A DNA stretch of 64,000 nt from Cephalopachus bancanus. Lineage: Eukaryota > Chordata > Mammalia > Primates > Tarsiidae. Below are positions 1 through 11,215 of the stretch, piece after piece. The DNA lies in NCBI GenBank assembly GCA_027257055.1, contig JAPVLO010000180.1, forward strand, positions 2,426,001-2,490,000. Direction: 5' to 3'. The position numbers and the translations under genes were made by a program. Within the stretch, counting starts at the first letter, position 1. Each line of letters opens with the position of its first letter. The notes under the pieces are model-generated. The model saw only the letters and a list, made by a program, of their open reading frames with translations, was not told the origin of the DNA and ran no database searches.

Positions 1-121
1 GAAGGCTGAAGCGGAAAGATCACCTGAACCCAGCAGGTTGAGGCTGCGGTGGCTGTGAGCGTGCCACTGAACTCCAGCCTGGATGACAGAGTGAGACTCT
101 GACTCAAAAAAATAAAATAAA
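1..121 (+). repeat. Alu right arm, cut by window edge
   Basis: Right-arm Alu sequence (GCCACTGAACTCCAGCCTGG) ending in an A-rich tail; the left arm lies outside the window. Confidence 0.9.
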
Positions 122-123
122 GG

Positions 124-419
124 GGGCTGGGCTCGGTGGCTCAGCCTATAATCCCAGCACTTTGGGAGGCTGAGTCGAGTGGATTGCCTGAGCCTGCGGG
201 TTCAAAACTAGCCTGGGCAACTTGGTGAGACCGCGTCTCTATAATAAATTAAAAATTAGTCGGGCGCAGTAGCTCACACCTGTAGTTCTGGCCACTTGGA
301 AGGCTGAGGCGGAAGGATTGCCAGAGCCCAGCAGGTCTAGGCTGCGGTGGCTGGGAGCGTGCCACGGCACTCCAGCCTGGGTGACGGAGTGAGATGCCAA
401 CTCGGGGAAAAAAAAAAAG
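124..419 (+). repeat. Alu, full dimer
   Basis: Left arm begins GGGCTGGGCTCGGTGGCTCA and carries the shortened CTCAGCCT form; the tail is a poly-A run at 409-418. Confidence 0.93.
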
Positions 420-884
420 AATTAAAGGGATTGTGAAGGGGTGAAGGCCGGAACTGGGAGGCAGAGGAGGCTGTGGAAGCCGTTCAGATGACAGATAATG
501 GGGCAGGCTGTGTGGACGGAGCAAGGGGCGCCCAAGGAGCTCCCCGACCCCCTAGCTGCTCCCCGCACGTTTTCTAGAGGAGAAACCTCCCCACCTCACT
601 ATCCACAGACCTCCTGTGGTGCCCAGACATCCACACCTGCCTCTCGACACCCAAGTCCCTACCGAGCCCATCCCATCCTGCCTTAAAATGTGTTTTAACT
701 GAAGCCGTTACTTCAGAAAGAAAAAGCAACTGGGTGTAATGTACATCATTCTAGCAAAAATAAAAACAAAAAATGCAGAAAGAAGAAAAAGCAAAGGCAG
801 AAGCATGCATTTTTCCTATGAGAGAGCAACTCGATTTTTCTCACTGACAGTTTCTGCCTCCAGACTTGTTGGCCTGGGGCGGGG
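420..884. other. No gene seen
   Basis: Non-repetitive-looking sequence. I see no splice-bounded coding segment and no known family. Confidence 0.5.
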
Positions 885-1085
885 CTTCTTAGCCTTGGTG
901 TTTCAGTCATGCGGGGCCAGGTCGTTCTTGTGGGGGTGGTTGTTGGGGATGTTCGGCAGTCGACCTGGCATCTGCCCCCCCAGGCACCAGTCACACCCCC
1001 CCCCCGATTGTGACAACCCAAGTGTCTCCAGGCATTGCTAAATGCCACATCTCTTGGAATACAGGCCATCCCCAGATTAGAGCCC
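885..1085 (+). mobile_element. MER5-like hAT DNA-transposon relic
   Basis: Resembles the MER5A/B consensus as I remember it: a CTTAGCCTTGGTGTTTCAG start, a TTGTGACAACCCAAGTGTCT core, and CAGGCATTGCTAAATG near the end. Heavily mutated and non-coding. Confidence 0.65.
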
Positions 1086-1242
1086 CAGGTGGATGAGGGT
1101 GGAAACCAGTCTCAAAGCCTTAAGGAATAATTTTAATAAAAAGTCTTGATTGTTTCCTGAACTAATAATGTGCCTTCTGAGAAAATAACTCCTCTGCTCT
1201 CAAAGAAAAGCACACTTTTCTCTCCTTTTATAAAACACTCAT

Positions 1243-1376
1243 TAGGCAAGGCACAGTGGTTCATGCCTGTAATCCCAGCACTTTGGGAGGTGGAGGTGAG
1301 AGGATTGCCTGCGTCCAGGGACTTGAGACCAGCCTGGGCAGCACAGTGAAACTTCGTCTCTACCAAAAGAAAAAAA
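1243..1376 (+). repeat. Free left Alu monomer-like copy
   Basis: Only the left-arm unit is present, from GGCAAGGCACAGTGGTTCAT to CTCTACC and an A-rich tail. It is followed directly by a second Alu. Confidence 0.8.
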
Positions 1377-1377
1377 G

Positions 1378-1674
1378 GGCCGGGCTCAGTGACTGAGCCT
1401 GTAATCCCGCGCTTTGGGAGGCTTAGGTGAGTGGATTACCTGAGCCCGCGGGTTCGAGACCCGCCTGGGCAACTTGGTGAGACATCATATCTACAATAAA
1501 TCAAAAAATTAACCGGGCATGGTAGTGCACGCCTGTAGTTCCAGCTACTTGGAAGGCTGAGGCGAAAGGATCTCCGGAGCTCAGCAGGTCGAGGCTGCGG
1601 TGGCCGGGAGTGGCCACTGCACTCCAGTCTGGGCGACAGAGTGAGACTCCAACTCAAAAAAAAAAAAAAAAGAA
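1378..1674 (+). repeat. Alu, full dimer, young-looking
   Basis: Contains the CGCGGGTTCGAGACCCGCC B-box hairpin, the CAATAAATC linker and a 17-bp poly-A tail. It sits tail to head between two other Alus. Confidence 0.93.
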
Positions 1675-1713
1675 GAAAGGGGGAAAAAAAACACGTCAAA
1701 ACTACCAGAGACA

Positions 1714-2030
1714 GGCCAGGCATGGTGGCTCAAGCCTGTAATCCCAGCATTTTGGGAGGCCAAGGCAAGAGGATTGCCTGCATCCAGCGGTTTGAGACCA
1801 GCCTGGGCAACTTGGCAAAACCTTGTCTCTACAATAAATCCAAAAGTTGGATGGGAATGGTGGCGTGCACCTGTAGCTCCAGCTAATTGGGAGGCTGAGG
1901 TGGAAGGATTGCCTGAGCCCAGCAGGTCGAGGCTATGGTGGTTGTGAGCGTGCCACTGCACTCCAGCCTGGGCAACAGAGTGAGACTCCAACTCAAAAAC
2001 AAAAAAAAACAAAGCAAAAAAAAAAAAAAA
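1714..2030 (+). repeat. Alu, full dimer
   Basis: Starts AGGCCAGGCATGGTGGCTCA. The tail is interrupted (AAAACAAAAAAAAACAAAGC) and then runs to about 2031. Confidence 0.92.
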
Positions 2031-2310
2031 ACACTCGTTAAAATGTGTTAGGCTTGTTGAAATAATTGTTTGAACATTGTTTTAAAAAGAATGTGCCTCG
2101 AGAAACAACTGGTGAGCCTGGACTCTTTCATCTACTTCAAATAACAGAGTTTTGAAGTGTCATTCATGTTCACACCAGACACAATGGTGTCATTTTGGTA
2201 ATTCTTTAAAGTGTTGAGGAGCATACTTCAGTTCCATGCAGAGAAAACGCACCTCTGTTGCAGCCCGGACACTTAGGAGATGACTTCTGAGATTTTTTGT
2301 TTTTGTTTTA

Positions 2311-2594
2311 GTTTTTTTTGAGTTGGAGTCTCACTCTGTCACCCAGACTGGAGTGCAGTGGCCGCTCCCGGCCACCGCAGCCTCGACTTGCTGGGCTCCA
2401 GCGATCCTTCCGCCTCAGCCTTCCGAGTAGCCAGAATTACAGGCGCGCGCTACCATGCCCGGCTGATTTTTTGATTTATTGTAGAGATGAGGTCTCGCTG
2501 CCTAGGCGGGTCTCGAACCCGCGGGCTAAGGCAATCCACTCACCTCAGCCTCCCAAAGGCGCGGGATTACAGGCTGAGCCACCGAGCCCGGCAC
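2311..2594 (-). repeat. Alu, full dimer, young-looking
   Basis: Reads poly-T then GAGTTGGAGTCTCACTCTG, ending ACAGGCTGAGCCACCGAGCC. It is the antisense of the window's youngest-looking Alu type. Confidence 0.93.
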
Positions 2595-3001
2595 TTCGGA
2601 GGTTTTTTAATCATGAGCTTTTGTCTCCTTGACTCACACCTGCACTTGCCACCCCCACCCCCTCCTGTACCTTCCCCAGGTGACACCTCGGAATTCTGAA
2701 CTCACAGCCTCACTTCTGTCTAGCTCCCACCCGCAGTGCCCGCAAGAGGGACAAGCAGCACCCCTGCCTGACTGCTGACCTGTGACAGTCAACAGAAGCC
2801 CCCTCTGAATGTGGACTGCTAAAACTCCATTGCTCTCAGATCCTGGCCTTCATTAAACATGGTCAGTTTTTGTCATCAGGAAGGGGGAACACTTTGACCA
2901 TAGGATCTGTGTGGGAGGACATCTTTCTCTGCCAGCAAGTGCTGGCCTGTCCCTGACAGGGTGGAGTCTGCTTCTGCCCCTTCCCGCGCCCCCCGCTTTT
3001 T
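2595..3001. other. No gene seen
   Basis: About 400 bp with no Alu, L1 or exon that I can recognise. Confidence 0.5.
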
Positions 3002-3287
3002 TCTTTTTTTTTTTTTTTGAGTCAGAGTCTCACTGTCGCTCAGGGTGGAGTGCAGGGGCACGCTCAAGGCTACCGCAGCCTTGACTTGCTGGGCTTAGGT
3101 CATCCAGCCTTCCAAGTAGCTGGATCTACAGGTGCGTGCCACCACGCCCAGCTAATTTTTTGGTTTATCGGAGAGATGAGGTCTCACCATGTTGCTCAGG
3201 CTGGTCTCGAACCCCTGAGCTCTGGCAGTCCTCTCGCCTCTGCCTCCCAAAGTGCTGGAATGACAGGCGTGGGCTGCCGCACCCATC
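3002..3287 (-). repeat. Alu, older dimer
   Basis: Poly-T 3002-3017, then GAGTCAGAGTCTCACTGTCG. The left arm retains GTGCTGGAATGACAGGCG. Confidence 0.88.
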
Positions 3288-3675
3288 TCCCATGCCACCT
3301 TCTAACCCACCTGAACTGGCTTTGCAGCCTTGGGCTTCCCACTTGCAGCCTCTCAGCCCGGCCTGCCCCTGCTTGGGCACACGCAGCGGGTCCGAGCCCC
3401 TCTCCAGTGTCACCCGGGCCAGACTGGAGTCTCGCCCCTGTGCTCCATGGTTTGAGGGAGGACCTCGGACCTGTCTGTGTCTTGATTCTTCACCTGTAGC
3501 GCCGGCCCAGCACCACCCTCTCTGTGTGGCAAGGGTTCTGTGAGATGGTGCGTGGGATTGGTGGCCTTAGCCAAGGTCCTTGGTTAAGAGGTTGCTTGCT
3601 TTTCTTGTTTTTAGGAGAACGAATAACCAGCAAAATAAAGAAACCTGCCTATGTTGGTTTTAAGAATGAAGGGGG
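3288..3675. other. No gene seen
   Basis: Moderately GC-rich, without a recognised family. Open frames here have no supporting homology that I can recall. Confidence 0.45.
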
Positions 3676-3972
3676 TGTGGCCGGGTGTGGTGGCTCATGC
3701 CTATAACCCAGCACATTGGGAGGCGGTGGCGGGGGGAACGACTTGAACCCAGGAGTCCAAGACTAGCCTGGGCAGCATAGCTAGACCTTGTCTCTACAAA
3801 ACATAGAAAAATTAGCTGCCAGGCTTGGTGGCATGCACTTGTAGTCTCAGCTACTCGGGAAGCTGAGGCAGGAGGGTGGCCTGAGCACCGATGGTGGAGG
3901 CGGTGGCGAGTTGTGATCTGTACTCCAGCCTGGCGGCAGAGTGAGACCCCGACTCCGAAAAACATAAAAAAG
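3676..3972 (+). repeat. Alu, full dimer
   Basis: Starts GTGGCCGGGTGTGGTGGCTC. The right arm has an unusual GATGGTGGAGGCGGTGGCGA segment. The tail is degraded. Confidence 0.88.
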
Positions 3973-4559
3973 GAAGGGCGTGTGTTTTCCTGGAAGAACA
4001 GCAGGGAGACTGATGTCATCAAGCCCAGGGCACACAGGGCAACGTGTTCAGGGAAGGAGAGCTCAGCGCAGCATCAGGGCCCTGCAGCAGCTGGCCCTGT
4101 CACTCAGATGTGTCCTGCTGCCAGCACGATTCCTCATGTGTCTTCAGTCGCTGGCCACCCAGCACACTCGTGCAGGAAGAGGAATGCTTGCCCTGCTGGC
4201 CGGCGGGCGGGAGCTTCTCCATCCTTGCCGCTGCCATGCCGAGTCAGAGGCCACCAGGGTGCAGGATCACAGGACACAGGGAGGGCTGCAGAGGACAGCC
4301 AGCGCACAGCCCCGAGCGTGTTTCCAGTGCTTGGGAGCACCTGGCGCCTCGTGAGGGCAGGGGCTGTGGCTGCCCTTGCTGTTGCTGGCGAGTGCCCGGA
4401 ACGTTTGGCCTCCAGACCTCTGATGATGCCCCGCTGTGCCCCTGAAATGACATCCCTCTTTGGATGAACACAACTCGTGCATTCATTTGTTCAGAAAGGT
4501 TTATTTCCTACTTGAGTCAAATAATGGGCTTGGCAACGAGGAGGGAACAAAGTGGACAG
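3973..4559. other. GC-rich intergenic or intronic stretch, no gene seen
   Basis: Rich in overlapping open frames on both strands, as expected from base composition. No splice-bounded exon of KATNAL2 or another gene was recognised. Confidence 0.45.
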
Positions 4560-4684
4560 CAGCCAGGTGCAGAGGCTCACCCCTGCCATCCCAGCATTTC
4601 AGGAGGCTGCGGTGAGAGGGTCACTGGGGTCCAGAAGTTCAAGACCAGCCTGGGCAACATGGCGAGTCCTCTCTGTTACAAAGC
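4560..4684 (+). repeat. Alu left-arm fragment
   Basis: AGCCAGGTGCAGAGGCTCAC to the GCCTGGGCAACATGGCGAG region. It is diverged and stops before the linker. Confidence 0.75.
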
Positions 4685-4921
4685 CCTGCCTTCGTCGAAC
4701 TTATATTCCAGCAAGGACTAGGGAGGGGGCGATGACTGGAGCCATGCTCCACAATTCACATAATTTCAGGTAGTGAGATGTTACAGAAGGAAAACTGAGC
4801 CGCTGGAAAGGATAGAGAGTGACAGTGGAGGAGGAGGGACGGTGGCACTAGGGGAACCAGGGCTTTCGGGTCCTCCCTGAGCGGGAGAGGTGAGTGGAGA
4901 GCAGCAGGCCTCTCAGGGCGG

Positions 4922-5226
4922 GTTTTTTTGTTTGTTTGTTTTGTTTCTGAGTCGGGGTCTCACTCTGTCGCCCAGGCTGAGTGCAGTGGCACAGTCACTG
5001 CTCACCGCAGCCTCGTCCTCCTGGGCTCAGGAGATCCTTCTGCCTCAGCCCCTGAGTAGCTGGGACTACAGGCATGTGCCACCACACCCAGATAATTAAA
5101 AAAAATTTTTTTGTAGAGACAAGGTCTCACTATGTTGCCCAGGCTGGTCTGGAACTCCTGAGCTTAAGCAATCCTCCTGCCTCAGCCTCCCAAAGTGCTG
5201 GGATTACAGGCAGGAGCCACTGTGCC
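4922..5226 (-). repeat. Alu, J-like dimer
   Basis: T/G-rich tail, then GAGTCGGGGTCTCACTCTG. The CTCGTCCTCCTGGGCTCAGG right arm lacks the lineage-specific CAGCAGG form, so this is an older copy. Confidence 0.88.
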
Positions 5227-5544
5227 TTCTTTAGTAATTTAATCTTGTTTCCTGGCATGTCCAATAATTCTTGAGGAATAACAAGCATTGTGTACGAAGA
5301 ATATATTAGTCTTTCTTTTCATTGTTTTCGCTTATGTTTATTATTATCTCTTTCCTCTTATTTTCCTTGGGTTTATTCTTCTATGTCTAGAAGCTATTTA
5401 GGTCAGCTTATTGCCAGCCTTTTTTATTGTCTAACAAAAATTTAAGGCTTTAAATTTCTCTGTAACCATGACTTTAAGTAAAATCCACACCTTTTGATAT
5501 GTAGTATTTTATTATCATTCAGGTAAATAGCTTAAAATTTTCAC

Positions 5545-5569
5545 TGTGTGTGTGTGTGTGTGTGTGTGA
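5545..5569. repeat. (TG)n microsatellite
   Basis: About 12 uninterrupted TG units inside the L1-like stretch. Confidence 0.95.
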
Positions 5570-5579
5570 ACCCCTGGGT

Positions 5580-5668
5580 TATTTGTTTGAGATAGGATCT
5601 CTCTGTGTTGCCCAGGCTGGTCTCAAACTCCTGGGCTCAAGCCACCCCCCGACATGCCACTATGCCCT
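5580..5668 (-). repeat. Alu left-arm fragment
   Basis: CTGTGTTGCCCAGGCTGGTC followed by CTCCTGGGCTCAAGCC; both ends are missing. Confidence 0.75.
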
Positions 5669-5791
5669 GGGTTATTTAGAAGAGTATCTCTTACTTCCTA
5701 AATATGTGCTGATTTTCTAGTTATTATTCATTATTGACTTGTAGCTTAATCACACACAGAGTATATGCTGCATGATTTCAATTCTTTATTT

Positions 5792-6080
5792 TATTTTTTT
5801 GAGTTGGAGTCTCACTGTCGCCCAGGCTGGAGTGCAGTGGCATGCTCACAGCCACTGCAGCCTCAACCTGCTGGGTTCAGGCAATCCTTCCACCTCAACC
5901 TTCGAAGTAACTGCAACTACAGGCACACACCAACATGTCCGGCTAATTTTTTGATTTATTGTAGAGAGGAGGTCTCGCCAAGTTGCCCAGGCTGGTCTCG
6001 AACCCGTGGGCTCAGGCAATCCTCTCATCTCGGCCTCCCAAAGTGCTGGCATTCCAGGAATGAGCCACTGTGCCAGGCCA
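5792..6080 (-). repeat. Alu, full dimer
   Basis: T-rich tail, GAGTTGGAGTCTCACTGTCG, linker GATTTATTGTAGAGAGGAGG, ending CCACTGTGCCAGGCC. Confidence 0.92.
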
Positions 6081-6221
6081 GACCTTTCAATGGTATGTAC
6101 TATGTTCTCCAATCTGAGTCTCCAGTATTTTCTTATGCATTTTCCATCTTTTTGTTTTTCTATGCTTCATTCTAAACAGTCTTTTTTTCCTTTTTAAACT
6201 TGTTTATTTAAATAAATAAAA

Positions 6222-6290
6222 TCAGCGGCAGAAGGATCATTTGAGCCCAGGAGTTCAAGTTTAGCCTGGCAATACAGAGAGACCCTGTCA
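6222..6290 (+). repeat. Alu fragment
   Basis: GGCAGAAGGATCATTTGAGC through AGAGAGACCCTGTC; an isolated left-arm core. Confidence 0.6.
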
Positions 6291-6548
6291 TACTTCCTGA
6301 CCTTCCCTGTCACATTGTTCACGTTTAGTCCATTCAGTCTTCCAAAGCGCTGGACGTGATTTTTCAACACCCATAGAGGTGGTGGTGGCTCCTCGGGCCC
6401 TGCTAGCTGGACTACCAGTCAGGAAAACACGCAGCTGGGTTTGGATTACAGGCATGAACCGCCACGCCTCGTCCTAAATAGTCTTCTAATGTATGTTCTG
6501 GTTGTTAATGCTCCTTAACCAAGTGTAATATGCTATTGAATCTATACA

Positions 6549-6861
6549 CTGGGTTCTTTTTTTTTTTCTCTTTTTTTCAGTTGGCGTCTTGCGTCTCACT
6601 CTGTTGCTCAGATTGGAGTGCAGTGGCTGCTCCCGGCCACCGCAGCGTCGCCTGCTGGGCTCCGGCGATCCTTCCGCCTCAGCCTTCCGAGTAGCTGGAA
6701 CTACAGGCGCGTGCTACCACGCCCGGCTAATTTTTTGATTTATTGTAGAGATGAGGTCTCGCTAAGTTGCCTAGGCGGGTCTCAAACCCGCGGGCTCAGG
6801 CAATCCACTCACCTCAGCCTCCCGAAGGTGCACGATTACAGGCTGAGCCACCGAGCCCGGC
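6549..6861 (-). repeat. Alu, full dimer, young-looking
   Basis: Interrupted poly-T, then the GTTGCTCAGATTGGAGTGCA right arm. The left arm ends GGCTGAGCCACCGAGCCC and carries AAACCCGCGGGCTCAGG. Confidence 0.92.
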
Positions 6862-6997
6862 TACACTGGGTTCTTAAGCCTATGAATTTGGGAGCTTCTA
6901 CCGGGTTTTTTCCAAGTGCATGCACCAGTGTGTAAACATGCTCTTACTGCAATCTTTTTCTGATACGTCTGGTCCATTTCTTTTTTGTTTTATGGGG

Positions 6998-7286
6998 TTT
7001 TTTTTTGAGTCAGAGTCTCACTGTGTCACCCAGGCTGGTGTGCAGTGGCACGCTCACAGCCACCGCAGCCTTGACCTGCTGGGCTCAGGTAATCCTTCCT
7101 CCTCAGTCTTCCAAGTAGCTGGAACTACAGGTGTGCGCCACCATGCCCGGATAATTTTTTGATTTATTGCAGAGGTGAGGTCTCACCATGTTGCCTAGGC
7201 TGGTCTCAAACCTGTGAGCTCAGGTAATCCTCTCACCTCGCTCTTCCAAAGTGCTGGGATTACAGGTGTGAGCCACCACACCCAGT
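6998..7286 (-). repeat. Alu, full dimer
   Basis: TTTTTTTTTGAGTCAGAGTC to GAGCCACCACACCC. It keeps the older GTGTGAGCC left end rather than GGCTGAGCC. Confidence 0.92.
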
Positions 7287-7380
7287 TTGTCTGGTCCGTT
7301 TCTTTGATTTGATATTTCTATTATTTCTTACTCATAATGTTTGTTTTCACGTATGGTCTGGTAATCTTTGACCATGAATC

Positions 7381-7673
7381 TTTTTTTTTTTTTTTGAGTT
7401 GGAGTCTCACTCTGTCCCCCAGACTGGAGTACAGTGGCAGGCTCCCAGTCACCACAGCCTCAACCTACTGGGCTCCGGCGATCCTTCTGCCTCAGCCTTC
7501 CAAGTAGCCAGAACTACAGGCGCGCATCACCATGCCCAGCTAACTTTTGATGTATTGCAGAGACGAGGTCTCGCCAAGTTGCCAGGGCGGGTCTTGAACC
7601 CGTGGGCTCGGGCAATCCTCTCGCCTCAGCCTCCCAAAGTGCTGGGATGATAGGCTGAGCCACTGAGCCCGGC
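7381..7673 (-). repeat. Alu, full dimer
   Basis: Poly-T 7381-7395, GAGTTGGAGTCTCACTCTG, ending ATAGGCTGAGCCACTGAGCC. Confidence 0.93.
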
Positions 7674-7913
7674 CGACCATGATTCTCTTTGGAAAATTAT
7701 TTGTAGGATATTTTGAGATGTAGGCTAATGATATCATCTGGAGATTTCTGTCTGTGCCCGATGCCTATGGGTGGCCATCCTAGGACCAGTTTTGGCTACA
7801 TCCAAGGTTTGAGATTTCCTGGTTACTGTAAAACCAGATGCAATCTGTGGAAGTGCTTGTTTAATTCTAGTTCATTTTTACCCCACAGGGTATCATATTA
7901 AATATGGCGAACG

Positions 7914-8212
7914 TTGGTTGGGCGTGGTGGCTCAGCCTGTAATCCCAGCACTTTGGGAGGCCGAGGAGAAAGGATTGCCTGAGCCCGGGAGTTCAAGACC
8001 AGCCTGGGCAACTTGGTGAGACTTCATCTCTACAATAAATCACAAACACTAGCTGGGTATGGTGGTGTGTCTGTAATCCAGCTACTTGGAAGGCTGAGGC
8101 AGAAGGATCGTCTGAGCCCAGCAGGTCGAGGTTGCGGTGGCCCTGAGTGTGTCCCTCCACTCCAGCCTGGGTGACAAAGAGGGAGACTCCAAATAAAAAA
8201 TAAATAAATACA
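7914..8212 (+). repeat. Alu, full dimer
   Basis: Starts GGTTGGGCGTGGTGGCTCAG. The tail is AATAAAAAATAAATAAATAC. Confidence 0.92.
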
Positions 8213-8269
8213 ATTAAGATAAATAAAGCAGGTATTTATTGGACTTTCCATCTTTGGAGGACACCAGAT

Positions 8270-8930
8270 TTAGCTTTTTCTCTTGTTCTGTAATCTTGCA
8301 AAAACCATAGCTCAGTTTATCAATTTTACTTTTGCATTGGCAAATTCCTTCAGGAAAAATGCTGGACTTAATTGCCTAGAACACTGTTACCTGGATTTTA
8401 GCTAGGTAATTCCTTATATTAGGTATCTGCTTCAGGTCTTTTTTGTCTTCAGTTCAAGTTGGATCAAATCATCAAGCTGTATAATGTGCATGTTAATATG
8501 CAACCATCCTTGCATTCTGGGGGAAAATTTACTGTGAGATTTAAAAAAGGACCTCTGCCTGGTTTTGCATCAAGCTGTGAAAGGCGTGGAGAGTGCACTT
8601 GGAGTTTTCAACTCTCTTGAGCAGTTTGCAGACCCTTCTTCTATGTTCTCATATTTATTGGGAAGAAACTATTTATTCATTTATTTTAAAATTCCTGCAG
8701 GATCTATAATCATGGCTGTCTCCTAAATGAAAATTTTGTATCTCCTGATTTTTTTCTTGAAAATTCTCACCAGAGATTTGTCTATTTAAAATTTTTTTCA
8801 AAGAGCAATATTTTACCTTTGTTGATCTTCTCTATTATTCTGAGTTTCCACTTCACTATTTTCTATTGTTTTCTTTAAGAAATGAATCTACTCTTATATC
8901 TATAAATGTATGTTACCTTGCTTTTCCTTT
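8270..8930 (-). mobile_element. Antisense L1 ORF2 remnant
   Basis: Resembles reverse-complement L1 ORF2: GTTGATCTTCTCTATTATTC and CATCCTTGCATTCTGGGG. It is broken by many stops in every frame. Confidence 0.6.
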
Positions 8931-9160
8931 TCCAACCTCATTCATTGTACATACATTTTCTCTAAAAGCAGACTTACCTTGATCCTACTCGTTTGTGTTT
9001 CTGAACCTATATCATAAAGAGATCTTGAAGAAGGTTCTAGAATCTAGGTCACTGAACTCATAGACTAAGTCTATACATTTGAATAGTAGTGACAGCTTAA
9101 ATTATAGGAATAGGAGAGATTTGAAAGTCAGTGCACTAAAATATGTAAAAAGTGGCGCAG

Positions 9161-9445
9161 AGACCTGGTGTGGTGGCTCACACCATAATCCCAGCACTTT
9201 GGGAGGCCGAGACAAGAGGACTGCCTGAGCTCAGGAGTTCAAGACCAGCCTGGGCAATATAGTAAGATCTGTTTTATAGTAAGTTAAAAAATTAGCCAGA
9301 TGTGGTGGCACACGTCTGTAGTCCTAGCTACTCAGGAGACTGAGGTGGAAGGATTGCCTGGACCCAGGATGTTCAGGCTGCGGTATCTGTGATTGTGCCA
9401 TTGCACTCCAGCCTGAGCAACAGAGTGAGACTCAAAAAAAAAAAA
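9161..9445 (+). repeat. Alu, full dimer
   Basis: ACCTGGTGTGGTGGCTCACA start; right arm GGATGTTCAGGCTGCGG; poly-A 9435-9445. Confidence 0.92.
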
Positions 9446-9689
9446 GGCATAGAAAAAAAGATGATAACAAAATAGAAAGACAAAGGAGTAATCTATCATG
9501 GAAGTCAAGAACAAGCATTTCAAAGAAAGCTGATGATTTGAAGGTTAAAGAAAATGTAGAGTAAAAATAGTTGACCATTAAAAAGATATTAACCACATAC
9601 ATTACTGGTAAGAGTCTGAAAGGTTGAATAAATATTTGACAGTTTAATAAAAAGTGAAACATACATTTTCCCAATGTCAGCAATTTTAT

Positions 9690-10220
9690 TCTTAAACAAT
9701 TGAAACAAAATCATATTCCTTCAAAATGCTTTGTGTAAGAATATCTATAGCAGCTTTACTGATAATAGTCAAAACTTAGTAGATGTTCAACCACAAGAGA
9801 ATGGATAAATTGGGGTCTATTCATACAATGGAATACTACCAGGCAATAAAAAGGAAAGAACTGGGGCAGCAGCTTCGGGTCCCCTCCCACCGTGAGAACT
9901 TTTCTGTCCTCTCAATAAATCCTGCTTTCTCAAAAAAAAGGAAAAAAAAAAAAAAAAAAAAAGGAAAGAATTGATAAGCACAACATGCCAATCTCCAGTA
10001 TTTCACACTGACAGCAGACAGGTACACACTGCATGACTCCACTTACATGAAATGTTAAAATACAAAAAACTAAATTGTAGGTATAGAAACCACAAAGGTT
10101 ATTTCTGGTGGGGGGTTTGGGAGGGGGCAGCAGGGATCTTTCTGGGGATGATGGAAATGACTGAAGGTGTAGAAATCTAACTATATGTTAATTCCACCTC
10201 AATAAAACTCTTGTCCAAAA
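9690..10220 (+). mobile_element. Sense-strand L1 3' region
   Basis: Carries the L1 hallmarks AGCAGCTTTACTGATAATAG, TACAATGGAATACTACC (9825-9840) and CATGACTCCACTTACATGAA. The piece at 9864-9960 is a later insertion, bounded by a target-site duplication. Confidence 0.8.
9864..9960 (+). mobile_element. Retroposed 3' end of an LTR-type transcript
   Basis: A roughly 70-bp body followed by a poly-A tail interrupted by GG. The body has the look of an endogenous-retrovirus R region: GGTCCCCTCCCACCGTGAG, then AATAAA at 9914-9919, 12 bases before the tail. It is bracketed by AAAAAGGAAAGAACTG (9848-9863) and AAAAAGGAAAGAATTG (9958-9973). This 16-bp duplication with one mismatch is the mark of L1-machinery insertion. 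It interrupts the L1 at 9690-10220. No coding sequence. Confidence 0.65.
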
Positions 10221-10289
10221 TATTGTTGAATCTAGTTGGTATGTATAGACGCTTTAACCTTTTGTGCTTAAACTTATTATTTCATTTCA

Positions 10290-10566
10290 TTTATTTTAGA
10301 GCCAGTATCTCACTGTTGCCACGGGTGGAGTGCAGTTACACACTCAGCCATTGCAGCCTCGAACTCCTGGGTTCAGGTGATCCTTCTGCCCAGCCTTCCA
10401 AGTAGCTGGGACTACAGACTGCACCACCATGCCTGGCTAATTTTTTCATTTATTGCAGAGACAAGGCCAAGTTACCCAGACTGTTCTCGAACCCTTGGGC
10501 TTGGACAATCCTTTTGCCTCCATCTCCTGAAATGCTGGGGTTACAGGCGTGAGCCACCAGGCCTGG
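10290..10566 (-). repeat. Alu, older dimer
   Basis: Starts TTTAGAGCCAGTATCTCACTG with no clear poly-T; ends GAGCCACCAGGCCTGG. Several small deletions. Confidence 0.85.
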
Positions 10567-11094
10567 ACTATTTAACGTTTAATTATGTTAAAGGCTAGTC
10601 AAGTGAAGCAGTGGGAGTGGAGAAGGAAAAAGAAATTTGTGCTTCACCCTTTCAGGATTGAGAGTTGGGGACCCGAACCTTCATGACTCACCACTCAGCT
10701 TCTTGGGTCACAGTTTCAGGGAAGATTGAGACTGAGCACCATGGGTCGTATGTGGAGTGAGATGTGAGCAGAAACAGACAAAAGTGGCTGGAGCACTTGG
10801 GAGCTCAAGTAGGGCGGCAGGGAGAAAGGAGGCATCCGGGAAAGGGAGAGACTTCGAGTCCAGAAGGCTGCTGGGTCCAGAGACAGCAAGGGATTAGAGG
10901 ACGGGCGGCTGGAACTCAGATCAGCAAGGCTGGGTGCGTTTCTAGGGTTACCAGGACAGAGCACGTGGCTGATACTTGGGTCTTTTAGTGGAATGCTTCT
11001 TAATGTTTTCACGTGCGTTTATCAGCTGTTTAGCACAAAATCAGCTTAGTCAGCTGTTAGGCATGAATAATTTAGACTCTTCCACTTTGTAAAC
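10567..11094. other. No gene seen
   Basis: A purine-rich first half and no recognised repeat or exon. Confidence 0.45.
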
Positions 11095-11215
11095 TTATAA
11101 AGTACACTCATATACCTGGTCTCATTCTGAGATTTGTTTTATAGATGAGAAAAATGGAGCCCTTGCTGAAGTCACACAGCTAGTAAATAGAAAAGCCGCT
11201 CCTGAGACTTTGGGC
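11095..11215 (+). repeat. MIR SINE core
   Basis: TTTTATAGATGAGAAAAATG followed by GAAGTCACACAGCTAGTAAA is the conserved MIR central region. Confidence 0.8.

Larger units (their letters stand above)
5227..5790 (-). mobile_element. Probable antisense L1 ORF2 remnant
   Basis: T-rich text such as CTCTTATTTTCCTTGGGTTT and AAAATCCACACCTTTTGATA resembles the reverse complement of the L1 ORF2/RT region. It is broken by a TG repeat and an Alu scrap. Confidence 0.45.

Noticed and set aside
1581..2012. Many 60-160-codon frames with [11 protein letters not shown] or RLECSG patterns
   Set aside because: These are the well-known spurious translations of antisense Alu sequence; they recur at every Alu in the window.
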